This document shows positions 1 through 8,259 of a stretch of DNA of 64,000 bases, piece after piece (the stretch's first letter is position 1; each line of letters begins with the position of its first letter). The notes below the pieces were generated by a model. That model made no database searches, had not been told where the DNA came from, and worked only from the letters and a program-made list of their open reading frames with translations. The DNA lies in contig JAKVBI010000004.1 in NCBI GenBank assembly GCA_022447545.1, positions 21,642-85,641 of the forward strand. The letters are read 5' to 3'. The position numbers and the translations under genes are program-made. The DNA is from Myxococcota bacterium. GTDB taxonomy: Bacteria > Myxococcota_A > UBA9160 > SMWR01.

Positions 1-584
1 TTGATGGACTGGTAAGGAATCATCATCTCAGCCGACCAACCATTCGCATCGATGGAGGCCTCGGCGAACCAGATCCCATCCCAGTTCATGGCGAAAGACT
101 TGCCTTCCAGCAGCACATCGCGGCGAGCTCCGGCAGGGTTGACCTCGAACGAATATCCGTTCTGCCGATCGTGAAATGGGTCGATGACGACCTGAACACG
201 GTCGTTGTAATTCAGAAATGCGTCTCGACTCATCAGGTCCGCGTCGATCTTTTCGACGTTCGTGTCGTGGGCTCGAATACCAAAGTAGAGAGCTTTGTCG
301 GTCGTCAGGATTCGGAACTCTGTTCTCTGAGAGGGCTTTGCTCCCTGAACTGGAACCACCTGAGTAAGGTCGTCGACCAAAGCAGCAGTTTTCCAGACCT
401 CGTCATCAAGACGCCCATCGATCTCAGGCGGAGTCTCAGTCCTCACCACCCGAACCCGAGGCCTCTCTTCCGCTCCCAATGCAGTCGAAGGAGAAACGAG
501 CCCGACAAATACACCAAGCAGGAAAACGGTCAGGTGCACACGCCCCAATGTCCACACAGACGTAATCCGTGTCGAAGCGTACAC
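1..584 (-). CDS. CBM9-like / DUF5916-type secreted protein, N-terminal part (cut by window start)
   Basis: The reverse strand has an open frame from a GTG at 584, preceded by GAGGAG five bases upstream, running off the left edge (194 codons visible). The translation starts with a hydrophobic signal-like stretch (about residues 15-36, VHLTVFLLGVFVGLV) and then shows the typical CBM9-like start: a PPEIDGRLDDEVW motif, then ALYFGIRAHD, and later VQVVIDPFHD and NGYSFEVNPAGARRD. In known DUF5916 proteins this sugar-binding-like beta sandwich precedes a C-terminal outer-membrane barrel, which would lie outside the window. The protein is therefore probably exported and surface or outer-membrane associated. 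The exact ligand is unknown. A single-domain CBM9-like protein cannot be excluded because the C-terminus is missing. Confidence 0.75.
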   Translation of the reverse strand, partial: MYASTRITSVWTLGRVHLTVFLLGVFVGLVSPSTALGAEERPRVRVVRTETPPEIDGRLDDEVWKTAALVDDLTQVVPVQGAKPSQRTEFRILTTDKALYFGIRAHDTNVEKIDADLMSRDAFLNYNDRVQVVIDPFHDRQNGYSFEVNPAGARRDVLLEGKSFAMNWDGIWFAEASIDANGWSAEMMIPYQSI

Positions 585-753
585 GCTTTCTCCTCGATCT
601 ATCTATCCGGGATGCGTCGATCAGGCTTCTATCACTGCACAAAGAAAGCCTGTAGTTATTGCGAACGCCTGAGGCACAGATCACGGTCCGAGATTCAACG
701 CGATGTGCTCCGAGAATTGCTCAGAGGATTCGGTTCGATGAACCTCGAGATGT

Positions 754-1038
754 TCAGTCGCTGTAGGTATGCATGACGGGCGCACCCGCCATGAAAGGAC
801 CAATCTTCGCCATCTCTGCCATGGCGGGAGACTTGCCATGGGCGTCCAGATTCTCCTGGGTATCCCAGGACTCGACCATCACGTAACGGGTCTCATCTTC
901 GACGCTCCGAAACAGATCGTACATTTCGCAACCCGGATCCTCGGCTTTCACTCTCGCGGTGGCGGCGCCAGCTGCCGCTTCGAATTCAGCGTTCTTCCCG
1001 GGTTGGATCTGCAGCTGGACGGTCAGTCGAATGGACAT
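754..1038 (-). CDS. Antibiotic biosynthesis monooxygenase (ABM) domain protein
   Basis: A 94-residue single-domain protein. The start at 1038 (MSIRLTVQLQIQPGK) is chosen because AAGGAG lies five bases upstream; the frame extends 13 codons further without a better site. The sequence has the ABM layout: an N-terminal strand, the AEFEAAA helix, a central EDPGCEMYDLFRSVED strand pair, then YVMVESWDTQENLDAH. ABM proteins are ferredoxin-like dimers that include quinone monooxygenases and heme- or polyketide-acting enzymes. The YVMVESW segment fits the YgiN-like quinol-monooxygenase type, but the substrate cannot be read from sequence. It stands alone between the DUF5916-type gene and a SnoaL-like gene, all leftward. 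Confidence 0.8.
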   Translation of the reverse strand: MSIRLTVQLQIQPGKNAEFEAAAGAATARVKAEDPGCEMYDLFRSVEDETRYVMVESWDTQENLDAHGKSPAMAEMAKIGPFMAGAPVMHTYSD

Positions 1039-1309
1039 GGGCTCTCCTTTTGGCGTGACGATCAGAATAGTCGACACCCTACCGGATCCAGCCCGAGAAC
1101 GGGAGAAGAACAGGAACCCATTCCGCCGACTGTCGGGTGGAATCTTCTCAAGGATTTTCCGCTGCGTATAGACCTATGACCTCGCAGCCGCGACCGCGAC
1201 GGTGGGCGGGCATATGACTTTCGAATGAGGTTGAAAAGTCAAATCGCGAGGCGAGCGTTTGAGCTCACGGCCCCAGGTCGACTCTCATCGGTTCTTTATG
1301 GCCATTGAT

Positions 1310-1786
1310 CTACGCACCAGTATCGCTGCGCATCACATCCGCGTGTGTCCCTGTTCCCCGATCTACACGAATCCGCGACAAGCGTCGACTCTTGATCAGC
1401 CACTGTCCCTCGACCCGCTGATAGGTCTCGTGATAGTGGCCATAGCCGTGGATCCAGTGATCGGTCCCTGCTTCGGCCCACCACAGCATGTCCTCCATGG
1501 GCCAGATGCCCGAAGCAGTCGTGGGAGAAGTGATCTCAATCTCGGGCTCGTGGACATGATGAGCCGTGGTGCGACCCTCGAGTTGGCGGGCCAGGCGAGC
1601 CGCAATGGCTTCTCCGCCCACCACCGGGTCGGTATCCCCAACTTCGCTCTGGAATGTGGTCGTCACCGCGTCATCCGTGTGGCAGGCCGCATAGCCTGGC
1701 CAGTCTTTGAGGTCCATGCTGCGTACGCGACGAGCCTTCAGGCGACGAATCTCCTGAATTGCCACCAGCTTCTCCATGTCGTTCAT
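1310..1786 (-). CDS. SnoaL-like / NTF2-like family protein
   Basis: 158 residues from the ATG at 1786, with AAGGAG seven bases upstream; an upstream in-frame ATG at 1849 lacks a ribosome site. The pattern MEKLVAIQEIRRLKARRVRSMD, then a YAACHTDDAVTTTF strand, VVGGEAIAARLARQL, and a C-terminal strand with YHETYQRVEGQWLIKSRRL is typical of SnoaL_4-type NTF2-fold proteins (cone-shaped alpha+beta barrel, usually dimeric). Relatives include hydroxysteroid isomerase and dehydratase-like enzymes, and many occur in aromatic or steroid degradation regions. No catalytic pair can be assigned with certainty. A second NTF2-like gene, an internal tandem duplication, lies at 5687-6811, so this fold recurs in the locus. 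Confidence 0.8.
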   Translation of the reverse strand: MNDMEKLVAIQEIRRLKARRVRSMDLKDWPGYAACHTDDAVTTTFQSEVGDTDPVVGGEAIAARLARQLEGRTTAHHVHEPEIEITSPTTASGIWPMEDMLWWAEAGTDHWIHGYGHYHETYQRVEGQWLIKSRRLSRIRVDRGTGTHADVMRSDTGA

Positions 1787-1966
1787 GAGTTGCTCTCCTT
1801 TCACCTTCCCCAGTGAGCTTCGCACCCCACAGCACGAGACTCCAGGCATTCCATCCTACGATTCCTTCCGATCCACCTATGGTTTTGGTGCTCAGAACTC
1901 GTTTGCGGCCAGCAACTGGGATAGATTCGATCTTCAGGACGGCCCTCGTGGGCCGAGAAGAAACGG

Positions 1967-2743
1967 ATGGACCGCCAAATGTCGAACCAATTCGAACGCA
2001 AACTCGACGTAAAGGGCACCTTCAACTTTCGGGATGTGGGCCGGTACCCAGCTCGGGATGGACACACAACCCGCTCCGGCGTCCTCTATCGAAGTGGCGC
2101 ACTTCACGATCTCGAGCCCGTAGGCGCCTTAGGGATCCGAACCGTCATCGACCTTCGTGGTGAAGCCGACGTCGAACGCGACGCGGGCCCTCTGGGCGGG
2201 GTGCAGGAGCAAGCAGGGGTCCGCCGGGTTGCGCTTCCCCTCATTCCAACCACCGTTGGCGACTTGACCGGCCACCAGCACCTGAACGATCGGTACGGCC
2301 CGGGCATCTCCGCCGATCGCTACGGGGGCTACCTCGAGATCGGATCGGACAACCTGCGCAGGGTCTTCCAACTCTTCCGAGATCCCGAAGCCTTTCCCGC
2401 GGTGATTCACTGCACAGCAGGCAAGGACCGTACGGGAGTCACCATCGCGCTGGTGCTCGACCTCCTCGGCGTTCCCCCGGAGACCATCGTGGCCGACTAC
2501 GAGATGAGCAATGCCGCTATGCCGGACCTCATCGCCCACCTTCGGGGGGAGCCCGCACAAGCTGTCGACCTGTCCGAATCCGATCTCGCTAGATTCGGTG
2601 CACCGCGGCAAGCCATGGTGGGCTTTCTCGAACAAGTCCACCGTGAGCACGGATCGGCTCGAAAGCTTCTTGCCACCATCGGTGTGGAGCCCGAAGTGAT
2701 GAAAACTCTGGAAGACGTGCTACTGGAGCCAGTCTCCTCTTAA
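1967..2743 (+). CDS. Tyrosine-protein phosphatase (PTP/DSP-like, Y_phosphatase3 type)
   Basis: A 258-residue cytoplasmic protein with the bacterial PTP layout. The N-terminal region contains GTFNFRDVG and VLYRSGALHDL, followed by IRTVIDLRGEADVE and the P-loop HCTAGKDRTG, with Cys149 and Arg155 forming the CX5R catalytic signature. The intact Cys/Asp/Arg set indicates an active phosphatase. Relatives (Mycobacterium PtpB-like and Listeria LipA-like enzymes) dephosphorylate phosphotyrosine or phosphoinositides. The start at 1967 is the first Met; Met5 is an alternative. The gene stands between the leftward SnoaL-like gene and the convergent DUF1214 gene (22 bp apart), so it is probably its own transcription unit. 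Confidence 0.88.
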   Translation: MDRQMSNQFERKLDVKGTFNFRDVGRYPARDGHTTRSGVLYRSGALHDLEPVGALGIRTVIDLRGEADVERDAGPLGGVQEQAGVRRVALPLIPTTVGDLTGHQHLNDRYGPGISADRYGGYLEIGSDNLRRVFQLFRDPEAFPAVIHCTAGKDRTGVTIALVLDLLGVPPETIVADYEMSNAAMPDLIAHLRGEPAQAVDLSESDLARFGAPRQAMVGFLEQVHREHGSARKLLATIGVEPEVMKTLEDVLLEPVSS

Positions 2744-2765
2744 CGCCCGAACGCGACTATGGGCC

Positions 2766-4046
2766 TCAGCCCACGGCATCGCGCAGGGCAACGGCTCGCT
2801 GCCGGATGTGGATCTGTTCCCGCCGTTGCGCGGGGCTGAACTCGGGCGTTCCAGCGGGCAGCGCTGCACGCACCTCATCCAAGGGCACGGTGCGCACCGA
2901 TGGAAGGGGATTGTCACGCGTCCAGATGTAGCGATACATGAGAACGCCTTCGGTGGCCCCCTCGGTGTCCAGCCAATTTTCGACACCTGGATCCCGGTGG
3001 GCCAGCACGACGCGACAGCGACCGTCCGCGTCGATGTGGGCCTGCCGATCGTTGATGCTCGTCACCCGGTTGGCGTAGTCCTGGGTGACAAACCAGGTAT
3101 TGCACAACTGGACCGACCAGTAGCGGGCGTCGGGCTGATCAAACTCGAAGATCAGGGCGTCCCCTTCGGCCAATCGGTAGTAATCGTTCCCGTAGCGGAT
3201 GTCATCCGCCCCCCCTACATACTTGATAGCTGGAGCGGCGTGACCCGGCCGGTGGTTCTGACGCAACTCGGGAACCCATTCACCCCAGAACTCCAGCGAC
3301 GTCTGAACCCAGTTGGCAGCATCGTCTAGAATCGCCGCCATCTCCGAGGCCTCCAGGGGCTCCGGGGAATCCCCCTGAGCCCCGATCCGCTCAATCTGAA
3401 AAGTCGCTGGCTCCTCCTTCTCCCAGTCGTGAAAATATTGGCGAATCACGACCTGACGCGCATCTTCGTGGAGCGGCAGCCAGTTTCCAGACTGCTCCTC
3501 ACGACTGACGAGAATCTCAAAACTCCCATCGGGTGCCAGGTCGAGTTGTTCAGCAGTCAAGTTCGCAAAATCCCGGGTATCACCTAGCTGCATGAAGCCC
3601 TCGCGCACCTCGATGAGGAAAGTCATGCAACTTCCGCGTGTGCCCGTGATTCGATAGCTGGCGTCGCTGCGGATGTGCGTCGTCAAGTAATGATTGTCCG
3701 CATTCTCAGCCCCCCATTTCATGAAGCTATCTTCAGAGCGAACGAAACGCGGAAAATCCCGATCCATCAACTCCGCAGCCTGACTGGTGCCGAACTTGAG
3801 CAAACCCAGCAGGTAGCGGAAGCCCTGAGCCCGGACACGCGGATCGTCGGGCTGGTCCATTTCGAGCAGAACACGCCCCGCACTATCGAGGCTTTGGCAG
3901 AAGTCCGTCCAGGCTTTCCCCGAGAGCAACCGCTCTGCATCGACCTCGGGAGCATCGTGTCTCACTCGAGCAGACCCACGACCGGCCTGCTGAATGCGTC
4001 GCGCCGTCGTCAGCCCACCCATGGTGCGCTCATCGGATCCAGACAT
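2766..4046 (-). CDS. DUF1214 domain-containing protein
   Basis: 426 residues from the ATG at 4046, with GAGGAGGG four to five bases upstream; the frame continues 11 codons upstream without better signals. The C-terminal half has the DUF1214 features: DDIRYGNDYYRLAEGDALIF, then ARYWSVQLCNTWF, a TSINDRQAHIDADGR segment, and a closing NWLDTEGATEGVLMYRYIW motif. DUF1254/DUF1214 proteins are beta-rich and of uncertain biochemistry, often annotated near lipid and steroid metabolism. No signal peptide is evident, so a cytoplasmic location is likely. The function is not known. It is convergent with the phosphatase gene and divergent from the downstream peroxiredoxin. Confidence 0.8.
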   Translation of the reverse strand: MSGSDERTMGGLTTARRIQQAGRGSARVRHDAPEVDAERLLSGKAWTDFCQSLDSAGRVLLEMDQPDDPRVRAQGFRYLLGLLKFGTSQAAELMDRDFPRFVRSEDSFMKWGAENADNHYLTTHIRSDASYRITGTRGSCMTFLIEVREGFMQLGDTRDFANLTAEQLDLAPDGSFEILVSREEQSGNWLPLHEDARQVVIRQYFHDWEKEEPATFQIERIGAQGDSPEPLEASEMAAILDDAANWVQTSLEFWGEWVPELRQNHRPGHAAPAIKYVGGADDIRYGNDYYRLAEGDALIFEFDQPDARYWSVQLCNTWFVTQDYANRVTSINDRQAHIDADGRCRVVLAHRDPGVENWLDTEGATEGVLMYRYIWTRDNPLPSVRTVPLDEVRAALPAGTPEFSPAQRREQIHIRQRAVALRDAVG

Positions 4047-4280
4047 GGGTTCCCTCCTCTCTTCGAACGGATGGATCATACACGCGCCCAGAGGCTAGAG
4101 GCCGACGTGGCTCGGGCGATTGGATGCGGAGAACTCCTCAAGTTGTACATTTCCCCAATCAGTGATCCAACGGATCGAGAGAAGTCTAATGTCGGCCTTC
4201 TCCAAGCAGCTCGAAGATTGGCGAACCGATCCAGAAACCCCACAACCAAAGCGGGCAGATTCGTCCGCTTGGAGGTCTCC

Positions 4281-4727
4281 ATGAAGCATGGCGATGTGGT
4301 CGCGGAATTCACCGCAAAAGACCAAAGCCAAAACAACGTCTCGTTGTCATCACTTCTCGAGCACGGACCGGTCGTACTCTTCTTCTACCCGAAAGCCATG
4401 ACCCCTGGCTGAACGCGGGAGAGCTGCCATTTCCGCGATCTGGCCGCCGAGTTTGTCGAACTCGGTGCTCAGCGCGTGGGGATCAGCGCCGATCCGGTGG
4501 ATCGGCAGAATGCCTTCGATGAGAAGAATGATCTGGGGTTCCCCCTGCTTTCGGACCCCGACAAGAAGATCGCCAAGCAGTTCGGCGTCAAACGTCTGGG
4601 GCCACTTCCCAACCGCCGCGCCACGTTCGTGATCGCAACGAATCGTGAGATCATTGCAGTCATCAAAAGCGAGTTGAACATGGAGTCACACGCCGACCAG
4701 GCGCTCGCAGCGCTGCGCGCTCATTGA
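4281..4727 (+). CDS. Selenocysteine-containing peroxiredoxin, Bcp/PrxQ family (in-frame UGA at codon 44)
   Basis: The frame starts at ATG 4281, behind GGAGG. It reads through an in-frame TGA at 4410-4412 and ends at 4727 (148 residues). Before the TGA the protein reads VVLFFYPKAMTPG; after it, TRESCHFRDLAAEF. Both sides match the Bcp active site, in which TPGCT-x-E-x-C-x-F-R-D carries the peroxidatic and resolving cysteines. The TGA sits exactly at the peroxidatic position, and the resolving Cys49 is intact (U-x4-C). C-terminal motifs such as FPLLSDPDKKIAKQFGV and RATFVIATNREI complete the fold, and the frame is open on both sides. Sec forms of Bcp-like peroxiredoxins are established in deltaproteobacteria. 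A nonsense mutation is the alternative. It would reduce hydroperoxides using thioredoxin. Confidence 0.85.
4414..4447 (+). promoter_or_regulatory. Candidate bacterial SECIS hairpin(s) after the UGA codon
   Basis: Two stems can form just 3' of the UGA at 4410-4412. The first is a 7-bp stem, 4414-4420 with 4431-4437 (CGCGGGA / TTCCGCG, one G-U pair), around a 10-nt loop that begins with G. The second is 4423-4429 with 4441-4447 (GCTGCCA / TGGCCGC, one mismatch), whose apical loop begins 17 nt after the UGA, the spacing usual for bacterial SECIS elements. They are mutually exclusive. I cannot tell which is used; a SECIS covariance search would decide. Confidence 0.5.
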
Positions 4728-4765
4728 GGTGTACTGAGAAACTGAACCCAATGAGAGCGAAGCGT

Positions 4766-5659
4766 CTACCCACGCGCGCGTGCAGCTAGGAACTCTCGGG
4801 TACGCCGCGAGCACCCCGGATCGTCCTCGACCTCGAGCAAAATCGGGTTCAGATCCGTGACTCCACTTTCAGCCAGGAGACCGAGCCCATCTTCGACCTC
4901 TGAAACCGACCCGATGACGGACAGGCCACTCACCTTCTCGGCTTTCTGCGCCTCCATGACACGCTGATAGTTCGGAAGAGCCGTGGAAGGCTGGGTGTAG
5001 AAATCGACCGCACTCTTCACGGGCTCGGACCTGTCGGTCACCACGACAGGCAGACTTGCGACAATACGAGCCGTCTCGGGTAGCAGCGGCCGGACGCGCT
5101 CGGCCACGTAGCCCGCTCCGGCGAAGACCAGCGTCACCCCGTCGGTCAACTCCCCCGCAAGTTCGATCATCCGCGGCCCGAGGGCGGCCAGGATCACCGG
5201 TGGAGCCTCGGCTCCCGCGATGGGCGTCCCGACTCGCATCTGCTGGTAGGTGCCCGCGTATTTCACATAGTCCCCACGCAGCAGGGGTTGCAAGACTTCG
5301 AGCGCTTCACGAGTACGGGCCAACGGGCGGTCGGGATCGAGGCCGAGTTTGCGATCGAGGATCACGGCGTGGCCACACCCCACACCCAGGCAGAGCCGCC
5401 CACCCGTGGCGAGTTGGGTCGTAAGAGCCTGCTGGGCCAGCGCCGTGGGATGGCGGGTGGGCAACGGAACCACGGAGGTACCGAGTTCAATGCGCTCGGT
5501 TCGCAGGCCCGCCATAGCGTAAAGGGTCAAGATGTCATGATCGAAAACCTGACCGATCCAAATGGTCTCAAAGCCTTCTTCTTCGGCCTTTGAGAACTCC
5601 GAGAGAATGGCTTCGAGGTCGGGATTTCCACGTGGGTCGAATTGAATGCCGATTCGCAT
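4766..5659 (-). CDS. LLM-class (luciferase-like) F420-dependent oxidoreductase
   Basis: A 297-residue TIM-barrel flavin/F420 enzyme. The start MRIGIQFDPRGN, the segment ETIWIGQVFDHDILTLYAMAG, the conserved RIELGTSVVPLPTRHPTALAQQALT, and RLCLGVGCGH are hallmarks of the bacterial luciferase-like family. The GTSVVPLPTRHP block is characteristic of the F420-dependent subgroup (methylene-H4MPT reductase or glucose-6-phosphate dehydrogenase relatives) rather than FMNH2-only luciferases. It probably transfers hydride to or from F420 on a small hydrophobic substrate. The start codon is only 27 bp from the divergent tandem-SnoaL gene, so the two share a compact promoter region. The substrate is not deducible. 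Confidence 0.85.
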   Translation of the reverse strand: MRIGIQFDPRGNPDLEAILSEFSKAEEEGFETIWIGQVFDHDILTLYAMAGLRTERIELGTSVVPLPTRHPTALAQQALTTQLATGGRLCLGVGCGHAVILDRKLGLDPDRPLARTREALEVLQPLLRGDYVKYAGTYQQMRVGTPIAGAEAPPVILAALGPRMIELAGELTDGVTLVFAGAGYVAERVRPLLPETARIVASLPVVVTDRSEPVKSAVDFYTQPSTALPNYQRVMEAQKAEKVSGLSVIGSVSEVEDGLGLLAESGVTDLNPILLEVEDDPGCSRRTREFLAARARG

Positions 5660-5686
5660 GGGTGGAAGATAATCTACAGTATCCCA

Positions 5687-6811
5687 ATGGGACGTTTCAG
5701 CAGGGAAGAGATCGAAGGAGCCTTTCGGACCTACCAGGTGCAGGGCCGCGACGCGGCGCGGTCAGGAGACTGGGCGCGCTGGGGGCAGATGTTCACCGAG
5801 GACTGTACCTACATTGAGCATCAGGTAGGCAGTTGGGGTGGGCGAGAAGCCGCCGTGCGAGAAATGGCTGCTCTGATGCACCAAACCGAGGGGACCCCGT
5901 GGGTCTGGGTCAACCAGTATCCCGTCAAATCCTACATCATCGACGAAGATCGCGGCTGGGTGTGGTCTCAGATCTGGAACCGCATGGAGGACCCGGGCAA
6001 CGGTAAGGTCTTCCAGGAAAACTGTCTGACCATGCTCCGCTACGACGGCGATGGCCTCTTCAACTACGAAGAAGACCTCTACAACCCCCACGCCTACGTC
6101 AAGATGGTTGAGGACTGGGTGGTCGAACGAGAGACATGCCAAACCGAGGGCGATGAGGTTCGCCGTGCAGCTCGTGCAGAGGCTGCGCGTTCTTTCGCGG
6201 ACCTGGAGATGGGAGCTCCCAGACCCGCTCCCGCCCTGGCGACACAATACGCCGCAGCGCGCGCCGAAGCTCAGCCCCGAGGGCGCTTCCCGCGTCAAGA
6301 AATCGCCGAAGCCTTCGACCATTACCGCAAACAACTGGCCCTTTCTGGAAAGACCACTGACTGGAACCACTGGGGAGCCACCCTCACACGAGACGCAACA
6401 TGGATCGATTGCGCGTTGGGACACCTGGGCAAGCGGGAGTCCATGATCCGGTGCGTGGAGGATCGACTTCACCGCGTCGACGACGACGAACCCTGGGTAC
6501 AGCTTTGCCGCTTCCCTGTTGCCGAATACATCATCGATGAGGCCGCCGAGAGTGTCTGGGCGTTCTTCTGGGCCCGCTTCCGCGATCCGGGTGACGGCTC
6601 ACGCCACGAGTCCAAAGTGTTTGCCGAACTGCGCTACGCGGGCGAAGGGCTGTTCAAGCAGGTCGAAACGCTCTACAACCCGAACCACTTCACTCGCGCC
6701 CTCGAATCCTGGAAACAAGCCAAAGCCCTCTACGACACGCGTCGCGAGCGCAGAGCGAAGCGCCTCGCCGAACGCGAAGCCAAAGCACGCGCCCTGACTC
6801 CCGACGACTGA
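5687..6811 (+). CDS. Tandem SnoaL/NTF2-like protein (internally duplicated)
   Basis: 374 residues from the ATG at 5687; an in-frame ATG at 5642 would overlap the divergent LLM gene. The protein contains two homologous SnoaL_4-like halves, about residues 1-145 and 195-345. Paired motifs are GRFSREEIEGAF / GRFPRQEIAEAF, PVKSYIIDE / PVAEYIIDE, and DLYNPHAY / TLYNPNHF. A charged Ala/Glu/Arg linker joins them. NTF2-fold proteins usually dimerise, so this fusion could be a covalent dimer with one degenerate site. The neighbouring F420-type oxidoreductase suggests the two act on related substrates. The catalytic role is unknown. Confidence 0.8.
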   Translation: MGRFSREEIEGAFRTYQVQGRDAARSGDWARWGQMFTEDCTYIEHQVGSWGGREAAVREMAALMHQTEGTPWVWVNQYPVKSYIIDEDRGWVWSQIWNRMEDPGNGKVFQENCLTMLRYDGDGLFNYEEDLYNPHAYVKMVEDWVVERETCQTEGDEVRRAARAEAARSFADLEMGAPRPAPALATQYAAARAEAQPRGRFPRQEIAEAFDHYRKQLALSGKTTDWNHWGATLTRDATWIDCALGHLGKRESMIRCVEDRLHRVDDDEPWVQLCRFPVAEYIIDEAAESVWAFFWARFRDPGDGSRHESKVFAELRYAGEGLFKQVETLYNPNHFTRALESWKQAKALYDTRRERRAKRLAEREAKARALTPDD

Positions 6812-6886
6812 AGGCCAAAACCGCGACGAAGACGGCAAGCGAGCCATCCCCGCCCCCCCAACCCGGGACGAGGATGGCCCTTGGAT

Positions 6887-7798
6887 TCATGCGCGTGAGC
6901 GCCGTTTGTCCTTCCGGCGAGAAAAGGTGAGGACCGCCAAACCCGACGCCAGGAGTAGACCGGCGCTGGGCTCCGGTATGGCGGAGGGGGAGAGCATGGC
7001 CGCAGGGAACTGCGCCGTACCATTCACATTGATGTGGCCAGGCCCGAAACTCATGGGGCGACCCGCAGTGAAGCTGTTCTCGGAGTCATAACCAGGCATC
7101 AGGTAACTCGAAAGCCCGGAAATGGCATCGCCTTCGACGTAAGCACTACTAGCCGTGTGGTTGTGGATCGCATAGCTGTAGTCCCAGGCACCTTCGGGGT
7201 TTCCCACATCCTGAGGCGATGCAGTGCTCGTGAAGGTGAACAGCGGCCCATATTCATCCGAAAAGACGCTGGCGAGTGTGACCTGATCCGAATCCCCGTC
7301 TCCGTCGTACGAAGCCAAAGACAACAGATCGGTGACCAGGTCCAGAGTCACCCAGCCGTAGTAATGGTACGAGGTCGGAAAAGTCTGCGTTCCCCGGTCC
7401 GGAGCAACGGCTCCCTGATCGATCCAGTCGACGGGCCCCTGGTTGACGGGGCATGAATACCAGGACCCCGGCAGCGTCGCAGAACGAGACCCGTTGGATG
7501 GCACATTCGTGACCCGAAAGTTCACCGCCCTCCAGTCAATCGTATAGAGGTTTTCCATGTTCTCATTTGACAACGTGTACTTGATCGTTTGCGTGAAGCC
7601 GGAACTGGTGCAGTCCGACCGCGCATTCGCAGCAGCCGCACCATTGGCATTGGGATCGACCCAATTATTTAGGGTCACCGCCGAAACCGGTTCAATGGCC
7701 GAAATGAGGGCGGCTGAAATCCCCCATGAGACAGCACAGACGGCCCGTCTCGAGAACCTTCGAGTTCGCATTCGAGTGGTAAGACCTGAAGCATCCAT
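6887..7798 (-). CDS. PEP-CTERM sorting-domain secreted protein
   Basis: 303 residues from the ATG at 7798, with AAGGAG upstream. After an arginine-rich N-terminus (RTRRFSRRAVC) comes a signal-like hydrophobic stretch ending near VSAVTLNNWVDP. The body is rich in Ser, Thr, Asn and Tyr, typical of extracellular beta proteins. The C-terminus carries a canonical PEP-CTERM signal: AIPEPSAGLLLASGLAVL followed by the basic cluster SRRKDKRRSRA. Such tails are processed by exosortase (EpsH/XrtA-type) and are linked to exopolysaccharide and biofilm matrix. No exosortase gene is in this window, so processing must rely on a gene elsewhere. Confidence 0.88.
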   Translation of the reverse strand: MDASGLTTRMRTRRFSRRAVCAVSWGISAALISAIEPVSAVTLNNWVDPNANGAAAANARSDCTSSGFTQTIKYTLSNENMENLYTIDWRAVNFRVTNVPSNGSRSATLPGSWYSCPVNQGPVDWIDQGAVAPDRGTQTFPTSYHYYGWVTLDLVTDLLSLASYDGDGDSDQVTLASVFSDEYGPLFTFTSTASPQDVGNPEGAWDYSYAIHNHTASSAYVEGDAISGLSSYLMPGYDSENSFTAGRPMSFGPGHINVNGTAQFPAAMLSPSAIPEPSAGLLLASGLAVLTFSRRKDKRRSRA

Positions 7799-8259
7799 GA
7801 GTTCTCCTTCCCCGGGGGCCGCGACCACTGGAACCTCCAGGGAGAGCGCCGCCCCATGAGACGAAGCTACGGGTCGTATCCGGTCATGACCTCAATGGAC
7901 TCTCAGCATTTCCTCAGCAATCACCTCGGGACGACCTGGGAAGCCTCCCGAGGGCTGCTTGAGCGAACCGGGACGCTCTGAGCCCCTCACATACCGCAGG
8001 AAGCATTCCATCGAACCCTGCGAAGGCGTGAAGGCCTCATGCCCGATGCCTGGGCCTTGTCGCCGCCCGCCCCCGCAGCAAAGGCCCCCAGCGGGTCTCA
8101 GGTTCCAGGCGTTCGGCTACCTTCGGTACTCTAAAACCTTCACTCCCTATGACATGATCTCTAAACGCCCGAAAGGCTGGGACCAAGAAATCAATGGTCA
8201 GGTGCGAGAGCACCCACCCAGGTACGGCGCGCACCCGTTGGCAGTCGCGGAGGACCGAA
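7799..8259. other. Intergenic region between divergent PEP-CTERM and P450 genes
   Basis: 461 bases without a convincing gene. Longer frames here are extensions of the neighbours lacking start signals. It presumably holds the promoters of the leftward PEP-CTERM gene and the rightward P450 gene. A loose inverted pair, AAGGCC with GGCCTT, lies near 8033-8054. I see no clear promoter hexamers. Confidence 0.5.

Noticed and set aside
171-776. Rightward 201-codon frame
   Set aside because: It is antisense to the DUF5916-type gene, whose signal peptide and EIDGRLDDEVW motif are convincing on the other strand.
4281-4412. A 43-residue truncated peroxiredoxin ending at the TGA
   Set aside because: The frame continues with the exact remaining peroxiredoxin motifs after the TGA, so Sec readthrough is the better explanation.
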